Assembly: GCF_023698535.1 (NCBI RefSeq)
Contig: NZ_JALJCL010000004.1
Location: 1 to 64,000 of the forward strand
Direction: 5' to 3'
From: Halorientalis regularis
GTDB lineage: Archaea; Halobacteriota; Halobacteria; Halobacteriales; Haloarculaceae
Length of the DNA: 64,000 bases
This document shows positions 9,016-17,356 of the stretch, piece by piece. The position numbers were made by a program, and so were the translations under genes. Each line of letters opens with the position of its first letter. Within the stretch, counting starts at the first letter, position 1. The notes beneath the pieces were generated by a model. That model saw only the letters and a list, made by a program, of their open reading frames with translations. It searched no databases and was not told the DNA's origin.

Positions 9016-10422
9016 TTATCGCTGCTCCTCGCAGATTCGGCGCAGTTCTGTCTCGATATTCTCGACGGCACCGTCGGCGAAGAAGCGATCGCTCTCGACC
9101 GACGACTGTGCCCCCGTCACGAGCGCGTCCGCCAGTTCGTCCGCCGAATCGACGACCGTCGCGTACCCCTCGGTCACCAGAGGCCGCACGTACTCCACGC
9201 CGGGGAGATCGACGAGATACGTCGGCAGGCCGAAGTTGAGTCCCTCGTACAGCGCCGTCGATCCGACACCGATCTGGGCCGCAGACGTCGCGAAGAGTTC
9301 GTACAGCGACGGGGTTTCACCGGCGACCACCGTCACACCCGAGTCAGCGAGCCAGGGGTAGCGCGACCTCCAGTCGTCGACAGTGCTCGGGTGCAGTTTG
9401 TACACCACCTCTCTGTCGACCTGTTCGTCCACCCGGACCGCGATCTTCGAGAGTGGTTCGCCGATCGTTTGTTGGGAGACGAATAGCACCTGCGCTTTCG
9501 GTTCGAGGTGGTCGAACTCGTCGCGCCGCATCTCCAGGTACGGATAGCCGACGTCGATGACTCGTTCTGCCGGGAGTGGAAACTCGACGGCGTCGTTCCA
9601 GAACTCACCGAAGGTGAGCAGATAGTCGGGGAAGGCCGCCTTCGTCCGGTCGCCGGGATAGGCATAGCCGGCGTGATACTTGTGAATCACGCCGTGTTGC
9701 AGTTCGACGACGGTCACGCCCCGCTCGCGACAGGCCTCGACGAACGTCTCTCGCCAGTAGCTCGTAACGAGGACGACCATCTCGGGGTCGAGACGCTTGA
9801 GGAGTGCCCGATATAGCCACTTGAGCGAGCGGCGGATCGCGAGCTGTCGCCGTGACCGCTGGCGGATTCGACTCTCGACGTCGAACGCCCGGTCGATCGA
9901 GCGCTCGAGGGCTTCCAACCGCCGTTCCGAGTCGGATGGAAGCGGTACGTCGGCCAGACCCAGACTCCGCTGGATCGACCCGGTGAACTCGATCAGGTCG
10001 GTGTACCTGAGTCCCTCCGTTCGCGCCGGCGTTCGGTGGATGCTCTTGAACGGGGGTTCGAGATGGAGGGTGTCAACGTCCGTCCCCTCGTGAATGGGAT
10101 CGAAGTAGATGTCCCACCAGTAGCCGTCCTCGAGTCGCTTCCGGCGACTGTGTCCGAGAAAGACCACGTCGTGGTCCCCGGCGGTGAACGGGTTTCGAAC
10201 GAAGACGTTCTTTGCCCATAGTTTGAGCGGCGCGAGCTTGTCGAGGAGCGAACCGCCGGTTCCGGACCCGTCGTCTCGAGTGGGAAAGAGCACTTCCTGA
10301 TGAACGTCGAACCGGACCCGTTCCCAGACTGGTATCTCGTCTACCCGAACGTCGAATACGTCGTGTTCGCTCTCGAGTTCGAGAAACCGTTCGTGTCTCT
10401 CGACTATGTCGCTGTTCGCCAC
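9016..10422 (-). CDS. Polysialyltransferase-like GT-B glycosyltransferase
   Basis: A 468-residue protein with the hallmarks of capsule/sialyl-type GT-B enzymes: VVLVTSYWRETFVEACRERG, VVELQHGVIHKYHAGYAYP (His-Gly acceptor loop), KAQVLFVSQQ, VVYKLHPST and a late SxxxYEGLNFGLP nucleotide-binding region (GVGSTALYEGLNFGLPTYLV). Capsule sialyl- and polysialyltransferases share these KLHP and HG motifs. Beside neuB and the CMP-sugar synthetase it is the best candidate to transfer the nonulosonic acid; this is inference. The frame is open to 10509, but the GTG at 10422 is preferred because a strong TATA (10447-10457) sits 30 bp upstream. Confidence 0.7.
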   Translation of the reverse strand: MANSDIVERHERFLELESEHDVFDVRVDEIPVWERVRFDVHQEVLFPTRDDGSGTGGSLLDKLAPLKLWAKNVFVRNPFTAGDHDVVFLGHSRRKRLEDGYWWDIYFDPIHEGTDVDTLHLEPPFKSIHRTPARTEGLRYTDLIEFTGSIQRSLGLADVPLPSDSERRLEALERSIDRAFDVESRIRQRSRRQLAIRRSLKWLYRALLKRLDPEMVVLVTSYWRETFVEACRERGVTVVELQHGVIHKYHAGYAYPGDRTKAAFPDYLLTFGEFWNDAVEFPLPAERVIDVGYPYLEMRRDEFDHLEPKAQVLFVSQQTIGEPLSKIAVRVDEQVDREVVYKLHPSTVDDWRSRYPWLADSGVTVVAGETPSLYELFATSAAQIGVGSTALYEGLNFGLPTYLVDLPGVEYVRPLVTEGYATVVDSADELADALVTGAQSSVESDRFFADGAVENIETELRRICEEQR

Positions 10423-10446
10423 CGTATCGAACCGTTCCCCGTCGGC

Positions 10447-10457
10447 CGTATATATAC
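10447..10457 (-). promoter_or_regulatory. TATA box deciding the start of the GT-B gene
   Basis: GTATATATAC on the minus strand lies inside the longest reading frame of the downstream gene and 30 bp before the GTG at 10422. This supports the shorter leaderless start. Confidence 0.6.
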
Positions 10458-10635
10458 ACCGACCATCCACGATTACGGCACCAACCAGCGGGCGGCCCGT
10501 CGGGGCCACCGGTTAATTCTCCGCGCTCCGACAGCCATCTGACACATCAACGATCGGTCGGACACGGCATCGAACGCCTGTCGACTGGTTCGGTGGCCGA
10601 CCCATCGGACCCTCTCGCACCGCACGGTCCGGCAT

Positions 10636-11592
10636 CTAAGACTTGGCGGTCAGGTTCTTTCTGATCCTGCTGAGCCGACCGGCCACGGCGGTTTTGAGGT
10701 CGTTGATCAACCAGAAACCGGCCTCGCCAAGGAGGGACGCGGCCACCTGGAGATAGTATTTGAACCGAACCGGGTTCTTGCGGACTGCTAAGACGAACTC
10801 CCGTCGTGCAGCGTCAAACTCTCCTAACTTGGCGTGAAGGTATCCCTTCGTGTAGTGCGTGAACGCCTGTTCGTGTCTGGAGAAGTGCTCCCCGTGTTTC
10901 TCGGTCAGGTACTCCAGCGCGTCGAGTTTCTCCTCGAAATCGGTCGAGATCCGTTCGGCGACCCCTTCCCCCCGGTCCTCGTGTTGATACCGGTTCACGA
11001 GCACGTCAGAGACCGGGACCAACTCGTACCGCTCGAGGTAGCGGACCAGGAACTCGCGGTCCTGAAACGCACCCAGCGACTCGTCCAACGTTCCGACCGT
11101 ATCGAATACGTCCCGACGAAATGTCAGATTCGAAAACCCGATCTTGAGGTCGCCGATGACTGTCTGTGACTCTCTCAGCGTGTCGTTCGCGACGCTGATG
11201 TCCACCGTGGATCCGTTCCGCGTGAATCGCTGTGACGTGTAGACGCCACCGACGCGTTCTTTGGCGTCCGTCAGTGTGGCGAGTACCCTCTCCAGGTGTG
11301 AGGGGGTAAACTCGTCGTCGGAATCGAGAAAGCTCAGATACTCCCCCGAGGACGACCTGATTCCCGAGTTTCGACACGCGTTTGCCCCACGGTTTTCTTC
11401 GAAGCGGACGTATCGGACACGGTTGTCCGTGTACGACGCCATCAGTTCGGGCGTGGCGTCGGTCGACCCGTCGTCGACGACGACCACCTCGAACGCGTCG
11501 ATTGTCTGGGCCAGTACGCTATCTACAGCGCGTGCGAGCGTCTTTGCTCTGTTGTACGTCGGGATGACGACACTGACGGATGGGTCCTCCAT
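10636..11592 (-). CDS. GT2-family glycosyltransferase
   Basis: A soluble GT-A enzyme of 318 residues: VSVVIPTYNRAKTLARAVDS at the N-terminus, VVVVDDGSTDATPELM (UDP-sugar binding), GANACRNSGI, LSFLDSDDEFTP (DxD metal site) and a C-terminal helical part with a TPR-like HYTKGYLHAKLGEFDAARREF segment. It adds one sugar from a nucleotide donor at the inner membrane face. The ATG at 11592 is chosen; a GTG at 11607 five codons earlier is possible. A TATA-like ATATATAAAT element lies near 11640. It is divergent from the GT4 gene that starts at 11761. Confidence 0.85.
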   Translation of the reverse strand: MEDPSVSVVIPTYNRAKTLARAVDSVLAQTIDAFEVVVVDDGSTDATPELMASYTDNRVRYVRFEENRGANACRNSGIRSSSGEYLSFLDSDDEFTPSHLERVLATLTDAKERVGGVYTSQRFTRNGSTVDISVANDTLRESQTVIGDLKIGFSNLTFRRDVFDTVGTLDESLGAFQDREFLVRYLERYELVPVSDVLVNRYQHEDRGEGVAERISTDFEEKLDALEYLTEKHGEHFSRHEQAFTHYTKGYLHAKLGEFDAARREFVLAVRKNPVRFKYYLQVAASLLGEAGFWLINDLKTAVAGRLSRIRKNLTAKS

Positions 11593-11760
11593 AGGTCTCC
11601 GAATCACGCCTCCAGACGCCTATGATACATCCGGACCTCGATATATAAATCCACGCAGTTGTCGCCGTCCCGTTCCGCGTCGCCTCGGCGCCAGGTCCTC
11701 CGGCGTCGCGAACGGTCAACCTATATGGTGACCCGAGAGTGCAGACATACACGGACCTGC

Positions 11761-12903
11761 ATGTCAGACGAAACGACAGTCCTGCACCTGATAACGCGCT
11801 ATCTCGACGGTGGTGCGGAGACGACGACCGAAAACGAGATCGAGGCGCTCCTCGACGCCGATGCTGACTACGACGTCATCCTCGGGACGGGCATCGCGCA
11901 CGAACCGGACGCCCTCACAGCGCTCGAAACCCGCGGCGTCCGGACGGTCATTTTCCGCACGATCCGGCACTACGATCCTGTCGCCGCCGTCATCGCCATC
12001 TTTGCGGTCGCGATCTTCCTCGTCCGGAACGATGTCGACGTGATCCACACCCACAGTACCGAAGCGGGCGTCGTCGGACGGCTCGCCGGCTGGCTAGCGC
12101 GGACGCCGGTCGTCGTCCACGAGATCCACGGCGACCCCATCACCGCGGACCGCAACGCCCTGCTGAATCGGTTTCTCCTGTGGGCCGAGCGGATGACCGC
12201 ACCGATGGCGACGCGGCTGGTCGTCAAGTCCGATCGAATCCGGGACGCGTACCTCGAACGGGGAGTCGGGCGGCCGGAGCAGTACGTTACGATCTATCAC
12301 GGGGTCGACGTCGAGAGATTCGCTGGAGCGGCGCCGTCCGACCCCGTCGCCAACGCGACAGACCCAGTCGTCACGTTTGTCGGTCGAGTCGTCGATGGGA
12401 AGGGGCTATTCGACCTGCTGGACGCGGTCGAGCGAATAGACGCGTCGATGGCTCTCTTTGTCGTCGGCGACGGACCGCTGACGGACGCCATCGAACGCGA
12501 GGTGGACGAGCGAGGACTCGAACACGTCCGGTTGCTCGGGTACCGAGACGACGTAGCGAAGTTGCTCGCCGGGAGCGACCTCCTCGTGTTGCCGTCGTAC
12601 CGGGAGGGGACCCCGCGTGCCGTCACCGAGGCACAGGCGGCGGGTGTCCCGGTCGTGGCGACCGATGTCGCAGGTATCCCGGAACAGGTTGCCGACGGCG
12701 CTTCAGGGATTCTCGTGCCACCGGGAGATGTCGACGCGCTGGCTGACGCGATGGAACTGCTGCTCGACGACGAACCGACACGGGAACGGATGGCCGGGGA
12801 GGCCGTCGAACAGGTGCGTCCCTTCCGACGTGACCACGTCGCCGACCAGATCCGGTCGCTGTACGCGACCCTCGTCGATCCGCGAGCGGACGGCGTCGAG
12901 TGA
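11761..12903 (+). CDS. GT4-family glycosyltransferase
   Basis: A 380-residue GT-B enzyme. It has the N-terminal TRYLDGGAETTTENEI loop, DVIHTHSTEAGVVGRLAGW, YHGVDVERF, FVGRVVDGKGLFDLL and the retaining-GT4 signature PSYREGTPRAVTEAQAAGVP (E-x7-E). The 11761 ATG (MSDETTVLHL) is chosen because upstream codons are arginine-rich non-coding sequence and an ACCTATATGG element lies about 35 bp before it. It converges with the GT-C-like gene, their ends only 6 bp apart. The sugar specificity is unknown. Confidence 0.87.
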   Translation: MSDETTVLHLITRYLDGGAETTTENEIEALLDADADYDVILGTGIAHEPDALTALETRGVRTVIFRTIRHYDPVAAVIAIFAVAIFLVRNDVDVIHTHSTEAGVVGRLAGWLARTPVVVHEIHGDPITADRNALLNRFLLWAERMTAPMATRLVVKSDRIRDAYLERGVGRPEQYVTIYHGVDVERFAGAAPSDPVANATDPVVTFVGRVVDGKGLFDLLDAVERIDASMALFVVGDGPLTDAIEREVDERGLEHVRLLGYRDDVAKLLAGSDLLVLPSYREGTPRAVTEAQAAGVPVVATDVAGIPEQVADGASGILVPPGDVDALADAMELLLDDEPTRERMAGEAVEQVRPFRRDHVADQIRSLYATLVDPRADGVE

Positions 12904-12909
12904 CCGACC

Positions 12910-14148
12910 TCACGGCGTGGCTTCCCGATCGCTGGCCAAGCGGAATCGGTCGATCACGTAGATCGCACCGAACAGGTAGAGGACCCAGACGAACTGCTGG
13001 CGCATTCTGACTGCCGTTCCGACGTTGACCGTGCCGATGCTATAAAAGACGCTCACCACCACGAACCCGGCGACGAGCCCAGTACCGACGGCGACGTCGC
13101 GACGGACGACGTACCTGAAGCCGGCGAGTGCCGGGATGGCGTACGCCAGGTTCACCAGTGGCTCGACGAGAACCACCAGCGTCTCGAGCTGGCCGACCAT
13201 CCACGGAAAGGGTGTGAAGTAGAAGTACAGCACGCCGATCCAGGAGAAGACGACCATTTCGATGAGCGTCTCGGGAACGAATTGCTCCAGATACGCCGTC
13301 TCACCCCTCGTCCGCTGTCGATGTATCGTCGAGAGGGTCTGGACTGCTAGCCCGACGATCGACCGTCCGAACGCGACGACACCGAGACCGGCGGTCGTGG
13401 CAACGGCGCCGGCCGTGCGGTACGCGTGGTGGCGAACCGTCCAGCCGATCCACGAACCGATGGCGATGGCGAATAGATACGGGTAGATATTATCGGGGCG
13501 CGTCACGAGCACAAGACCCAACAGGATCGCGACGCTCGCGGGGCGGAACCGCCATCGTTTCCCGGCCGTCGCTGCGAACACCCGCACCAGCGTCGTCGTC
13601 GCGAAGAGGATCGTCGACTCCCGGAGCAGAGTGGGGTGACTCAGGGCGAAACTCGGGAACGCGGCGACGGGGAGTGCGGCCAACAGACCGGCTCGCCGTG
13701 AGTGAAACCGGACGCCGAGTGCGTAAACGTTGTATACGGCAACCGAGCCGAGAAACAGCAACGCCACTCGAGCGTAGACCCCGCTCGGACCTGGAAACAG
13801 CCAAAACGGCGACAACACTAAACTCCAGACGGTGTCGGACGGACCGATCTTCATCACCGGAATGAACTGCGTGTATATCTCCACGTCGGGCAGGTTCCCG
13901 TGCCGGAGCGTCTCCCCGAAGCGTCGCGCCAGCTTCTCGAATCTCCGGGCGTCGTTCTGGGCGTAGGGATTTAGTTCCGTGAGCGAGAGCGGAAGGAAGA
14001 GCAACCGGAACAGGAAACTCCCGAGGAGCAATCGCCGTCCGATAGACACAGCGAATTCACGCCAGTGGTCCTCAAAAGGCTTTACATATCGGCGGAAACT
14101 GATCCAGGTCAGCCATTTGCAAGGGTCGATGCGAGTCCGAGGACCCAA
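12910..14148 (-). CDS. Polytopic membrane protein, GT-C/ArnT-like
   Basis: About 400 residues with roughly ten membrane segments. An early extracytoplasmic loop (SLTELNPYAQNDARRFEKLARRF) holds acidic residues, as in GT-C enzymes of the dolichyl-phosphate-mannose mannosyltransferase type, followed by ARVALLFLGSVAVYNVYALG and HPTLLRESTILFATTTL. Such proteins use lipid-linked sugars on the outer membrane face. The catalytic motif is not sharp, so an unknown-function membrane protein is possible. The longest start is a TTG at 14148; a GTG at 14049 (VSIGRRLLLG), just before the first membrane segment, is an alternative. Confidence 0.6.
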   Translation of the reverse strand: MGPRTRIDPCKWLTWISFRRYVKPFEDHWREFAVSIGRRLLLGSFLFRLLFLPLSLTELNPYAQNDARRFEKLARRFGETLRHGNLPDVEIYTQFIPVMKIGPSDTVWSLVLSPFWLFPGPSGVYARVALLFLGSVAVYNVYALGVRFHSRRAGLLAALPVAAFPSFALSHPTLLRESTILFATTTLVRVFAATAGKRWRFRPASVAILLGLVLVTRPDNIYPYLFAIAIGSWIGWTVRHHAYRTAGAVATTAGLGVVAFGRSIVGLAVQTLSTIHRQRTRGETAYLEQFVPETLIEMVVFSWIGVLYFYFTPFPWMVGQLETLVVLVEPLVNLAYAIPALAGFRYVVRRDVAVGTGLVAGFVVVSVFYSIGTVNVGTAVRMRQQFVWVLYLFGAIYVIDRFRLASDREATP

Positions 14149-14240
14149 CGGCTCGGTTTCGGTCGGTTCGGTGACCCGGTTTCGACCGCTCGGCCTGTAA
14201 TGGCATACAATATGTGGCCGGCGCTGTAACGATCACCGCA

Positions 14241-15347
14241 ATGACCTCTAGGACGGTTCTGGTGTTCATAAATACGGCCACTGAGACCTCTAACGCGCTT
14301 GAGATAGCCGCGTCGATGGCGCGGGAGACAGACGACATCGAGATAAGAGTCTGTTCGTTTTATCCGCCCGATACGCAGTCGTTCGGGGTCGGCGTCGACT
14401 CCCTCGACGCCTCCTCACAGTTAGATCCGATGGCTTACGTCCGCTTCGTCCGTCTCGTTCGCCGTATCGACCCGGACATCGTTCACGTGCACCCGCAGGG
14501 AACAGGCTCGATTGTCCGCCTCCTTCTGTCTCTGTCCGACTTGGGGCTTGTCACGACCGAACACAACACCCACGACGATTTTGGCCGCCTCAAACGAACG
14601 GTGAACGGGTTCACGAACGTGCTGAATGACGCGTTGGTCGCGAACTCCGAAACCACTCGCGAGAGTTTTGCCTCCTGGGAACGGCGATTGTTGGATCTGG
14701 CCGATGTACGGGTGCCCGTCATCTACAACGGGGTCGACCTGGAGACGGTCAGGGCTGTCGGGGGCGGCGAGAATCGCCCCGAACTACCGGACGGGTTTCT
14801 GATCGGAACCGCGGGAAGGCTCGTACCGCAGAAGAATCAGGCCGCCCTACTCGAAGCAGCAGCACCCCTGGTCCGTGCATACGATTCCGTTCACGTGGTC
14901 GTCGTCGGTGGCGGTCCGTTGCTGGACGCGCTCGAGCGCAAGGCGCATAACCTTGGTATTTCCGAGTCAGTGCAGTTCACCGGCTTCCTCCCGAAACGAG
15001 AGACGGTCCACGAGGTACTGCGATCGCTTGACGTGTTTGCCTTTCCATCACGATACGAGGGGTTCGGTGTGGCCGCTATCGAAGCGATGGCACTCGGGAC
15101 GCCCGTAGTCGCGAACGACATCCCGGTATTGCGTGAGGTCATCGGTGACGCGGGGGTGCTAGTTGATACCAGTGACCGGAACCGGTTTGGTAACGCTCTC
15201 GAACGCCTGTACGAGAATGACGACGAGCGAGCGGACCTGGCGGATGCCGGACGCCGACGCGCGACGAACACGTTTCCACTGTCCGATACCGTTTCCGACT
15301 ACGCGGCTCTCTACCGGTCAGTCGCCCGCTCGCTCGCTCGTCAGTGA
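14241..15347 (+). CDS. GT4-family glycosyltransferase
   Basis: A 368-residue GT-B enzyme: DIVHVHPQGTGSIVRLLLSL, TTEHNTHDDFGRLKR, VIYNGVDLETV, GRLVPQKNQAALLEA, the inner VVVVGGGPLLDAL and the E-x7-E site PSRYEGFGVAAIEAMALGTP. The ATG at 14241 (MTSRTVLVF) gives the normal GT4 N-terminus. It follows the GT-C-like gene divergently, with only about 90 bp between starts. It probably adds one sugar to the lipid-linked glycan of this locus. Confidence 0.87.
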   Translation: MTSRTVLVFINTATETSNALEIAASMARETDDIEIRVCSFYPPDTQSFGVGVDSLDASSQLDPMAYVRFVRLVRRIDPDIVHVHPQGTGSIVRLLLSLSDLGLVTTEHNTHDDFGRLKRTVNGFTNVLNDALVANSETTRESFASWERRLLDLADVRVPVIYNGVDLETVRAVGGGENRPELPDGFLIGTAGRLVPQKNQAALLEAAAPLVRAYDSVHVVVVGGGPLLDALERKAHNLGISESVQFTGFLPKRETVHEVLRSLDVFAFPSRYEGFGVAAIEAMALGTPVVANDIPVLREVIGDAGVLVDTSDRNRFGNALERLYENDDERADLADAGRRRATNTFPLSDTVSDYAALYRSVARSLARQ

Positions 15348-15638
15348 GATCACACTCCGTAGACCGAAGGAAGAACACCTCTACAGTGTCGGACCGGCAC
15401 CAGTGTTCCTCGACCAGATGTGTCCCAAGAAAACCCAAAACCACCGGTCACCAGCACGCTCTCGTCGTTCCAGTACGTCGTCGTGTCACTCAGTCTTCAG
15501 GATAGGGTCGTCGCCGGTCGATACGGAGGGCCGGGATCGATATCGGACAGGTCGTCTGATGAAACTGCTACGGATTCCGACTATTGATTAAGGTTTCCTT
15601 CGGACCCCGCTCGGGCGAACTGTGTCCCGCTCTGGGAA

Positions 15639-16433
15639 CTATTGTTTCCGTTTCGTTTGCCTACGAAGCGTTTCGAGACCCACACTCACTATCTCTCGGG
15701 CCGTCGGTGCGGTGTGAATCTCCCCGAGGTGGGATGGTTCCATCGGTGACTCGCCCGTGAGAACGGTGTCGAACCCGTCGGTTGCGAGCGGTACCGACTG
15801 GGCGAACAACCGGTCCTGGATGGACGTCCACGATCGACAGTCAGCGATATCGACAGTTGTCGACGCGACGACCTCGCCACCGTCTAACGTTTCGGTGAGT
15901 CGCTGTAAGGTTACGCCCGCCGTTTCCCGTCCGTCATAGAATTCCCAGAACCCGGCCGGTCGGCCACGGTACTCGCGGATATCACCGTGATGAAAACTGA
16001 GTACACCGTAGTCCGGAGCATCGAGAACTGCGCCGCGAAGCACGCCGAACCCGAACCGAATGGCGAGATCACACTCCGCCTCCAGCGACTCGATGGCGTC
16101 CGTCGGGAGTTCATTTCCGAACGACTCGGCGTCCATCGGGGTACAGTCGACGCGCGGAACACCGTCCAGACAGCTGACTTCGGCGAGTGGGACCGACCGG
16201 CGGAACCAAGGGTCGACCAGACTGTCCCGAACGCCGACTACGAGGCCCCATAGCCCGTCGGCGGTGATCTTGTCGACTGCCGCGCGGAGGGTGCTCTCTG
16301 ACGCGTCGTTCCGAACTACGATCGAGAGCGATACGTCCTCCCGGTGAGCGATCACGTTGAGGACGCGCTGCTGCCACTCACGAACTGAGTCACCGTCGAC
16401 CAGAACGCCGACATCAAGTGGGGTGTTCGTCAT
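15639..16433 (-). CDS. Formyltransferase-family protein
   Basis: A 264-residue protein with the methionyl-tRNA/sugar N-formyltransferase fold in its second half: LSFHHGDIREYRGRPAGFWE followed by GVTLQRLTETLDGGEVVAS. In the usual Asn-His-Asp triad the His (H148) and Asp (D184) are present, but the Asn position is Ser (S146). Family members move formyl groups from N10-formyltetrahydrofolate to amino sugars. Its start overlaps the stop of the deacetylase by 4 nt (ATGA), so the pair could free and then re-acylate an amino group on the glycan. An altered activity is possible given the missing Asn. Confidence 0.75.
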   Translation of the reverse strand: MTNTPLDVGVLVDGDSVREWQQRVLNVIAHREDVSLSIVVRNDASESTLRAAVDKITADGLWGLVVGVRDSLVDPWFRRSVPLAEVSCLDGVPRVDCTPMDAESFGNELPTDAIESLEAECDLAIRFGFGVLRGAVLDAPDYGVLSFHHGDIREYRGRPAGFWEFYDGRETAGVTLQRLTETLDGGEVVASTTVDIADCRSWTSIQDRLFAQSVPLATDGFDTVLTGESPMEPSHLGEIHTAPTAREIVSVGLETLRRQTKRKQ

Positions 16434-17356
16434 CGAACCAGCCCTGCCAGTTCACTCATCGTCGCGATACGAACGTTGGTCTCCGATCGCTTCTCCGCGA
16501 GCCACTCCAGAAAAGAAACAACGGGCCCGAACTGTTCACTGTTCGCGAGGTTGTATAGGTGCGTCCAATAGTGGACAGCGGAGTCGTGTTCGATGGCCCG
16601 CTTGACGCCGCGTCGTAGGTACCGCAACTGGTGTCGCTGTCGGGTGCCGACCGGCATGAACCGAAACGGGAGCGGTGCGGACCGGGCACCGTTCGGAAGG
16701 AGTGGGCTCGTCAACGACGGTTCGAAGCTGCTGTAGGTCTCGACGATGTCGTTGACGACTGACGGATCGCGGATCGGCGGCGCTTGCCATGGGAGCGCCC
16801 GGGACGCAGTGTTCAGCTTTCGCGCTCTCGTTGAACCGGGATGTTGTGCCGGGACGCGGATCACTTCGATACCGTGGTCGGCTAGTGTCCTGTAGTCTGT
16901 GTCACTGTGTCGCGGGGCGACGAACGACGAGAGCTGACCGGGGTCGAGTTCCGCGACACGGTCGAGTTCCCAGTCGAGTTCGTCGCGGTCGTCGGTCCGG
17001 ACGCTGTGTGAAAACGTGTGTGTACATACCTCATGATCGGTGGGGCGATCCTTGATCTCCGTCACCATCTCCGGGGCGTAGTACCGTGGGTGACGATCGC
17101 CGGTCGATCCCGGATCACTCTCGAACCAGCCGGCGGGATGGGGGCCATCGTGAGTTCCAGAACACGCCGCCAGACAGAGATGCCCGACAACGTCGAACGT
17201 GAACGGGATCGACGTTTCGTCGAGATTGTCAAGCAGACGGTTCAGGGTTCCTCGTTCGCGCTTCCCATCGTCCGTGAGCAGGTCGTCGCCGACCGGAATG
17301 TCGTGAAACCCCCACCCGAGTTCCACTTCGATGCTGAACGTGACCGTGGCGGTCAT
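16430..17356 (-). CDS. Polysaccharide deacetylase (NodB/CE4-like)
   Basis: A 308-residue protein with a CE4-like layout: strand TFSIEVELGWG (an acidic motif 1 with Glu in place of the usual Asp pair), IPFTFDVVGHL, the H-x3-H metal motif in HEVCTHTFSH (H113, H117), FVAPRHSDTDYRTLADHGIEVIR and a C-terminal YWTHLYNLA segment. It would remove N-acetyl groups from a sugar in the cytoplasm, as no signal peptide is present. It is the middle gene of a three-gene operon with 4-nt ATGA overlaps on both sides (sulfatase-like upstream, formyltransferase downstream). Confidence 0.78.
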   Translation of the reverse strand: MTATVTFSIEVELGWGFHDIPVGDDLLTDDGKRERGTLNRLLDNLDETSIPFTFDVVGHLCLAACSGTHDGPHPAGWFESDPGSTGDRHPRYYAPEMVTEIKDRPTDHEVCTHTFSHSVRTDDRDELDWELDRVAELDPGQLSSFVAPRHSDTDYRTLADHGIEVIRVPAQHPGSTRARKLNTASRALPWQAPPIRDPSVVNDIVETYSSFEPSLTSPLLPNGARSAPLPFRFMPVGTRQRHQLRYLRRGVKRAIEHDSAVHYWTHLYNLANSEQFGPVVSFLEWLAEKRSETNVRIATMSELAGLVR

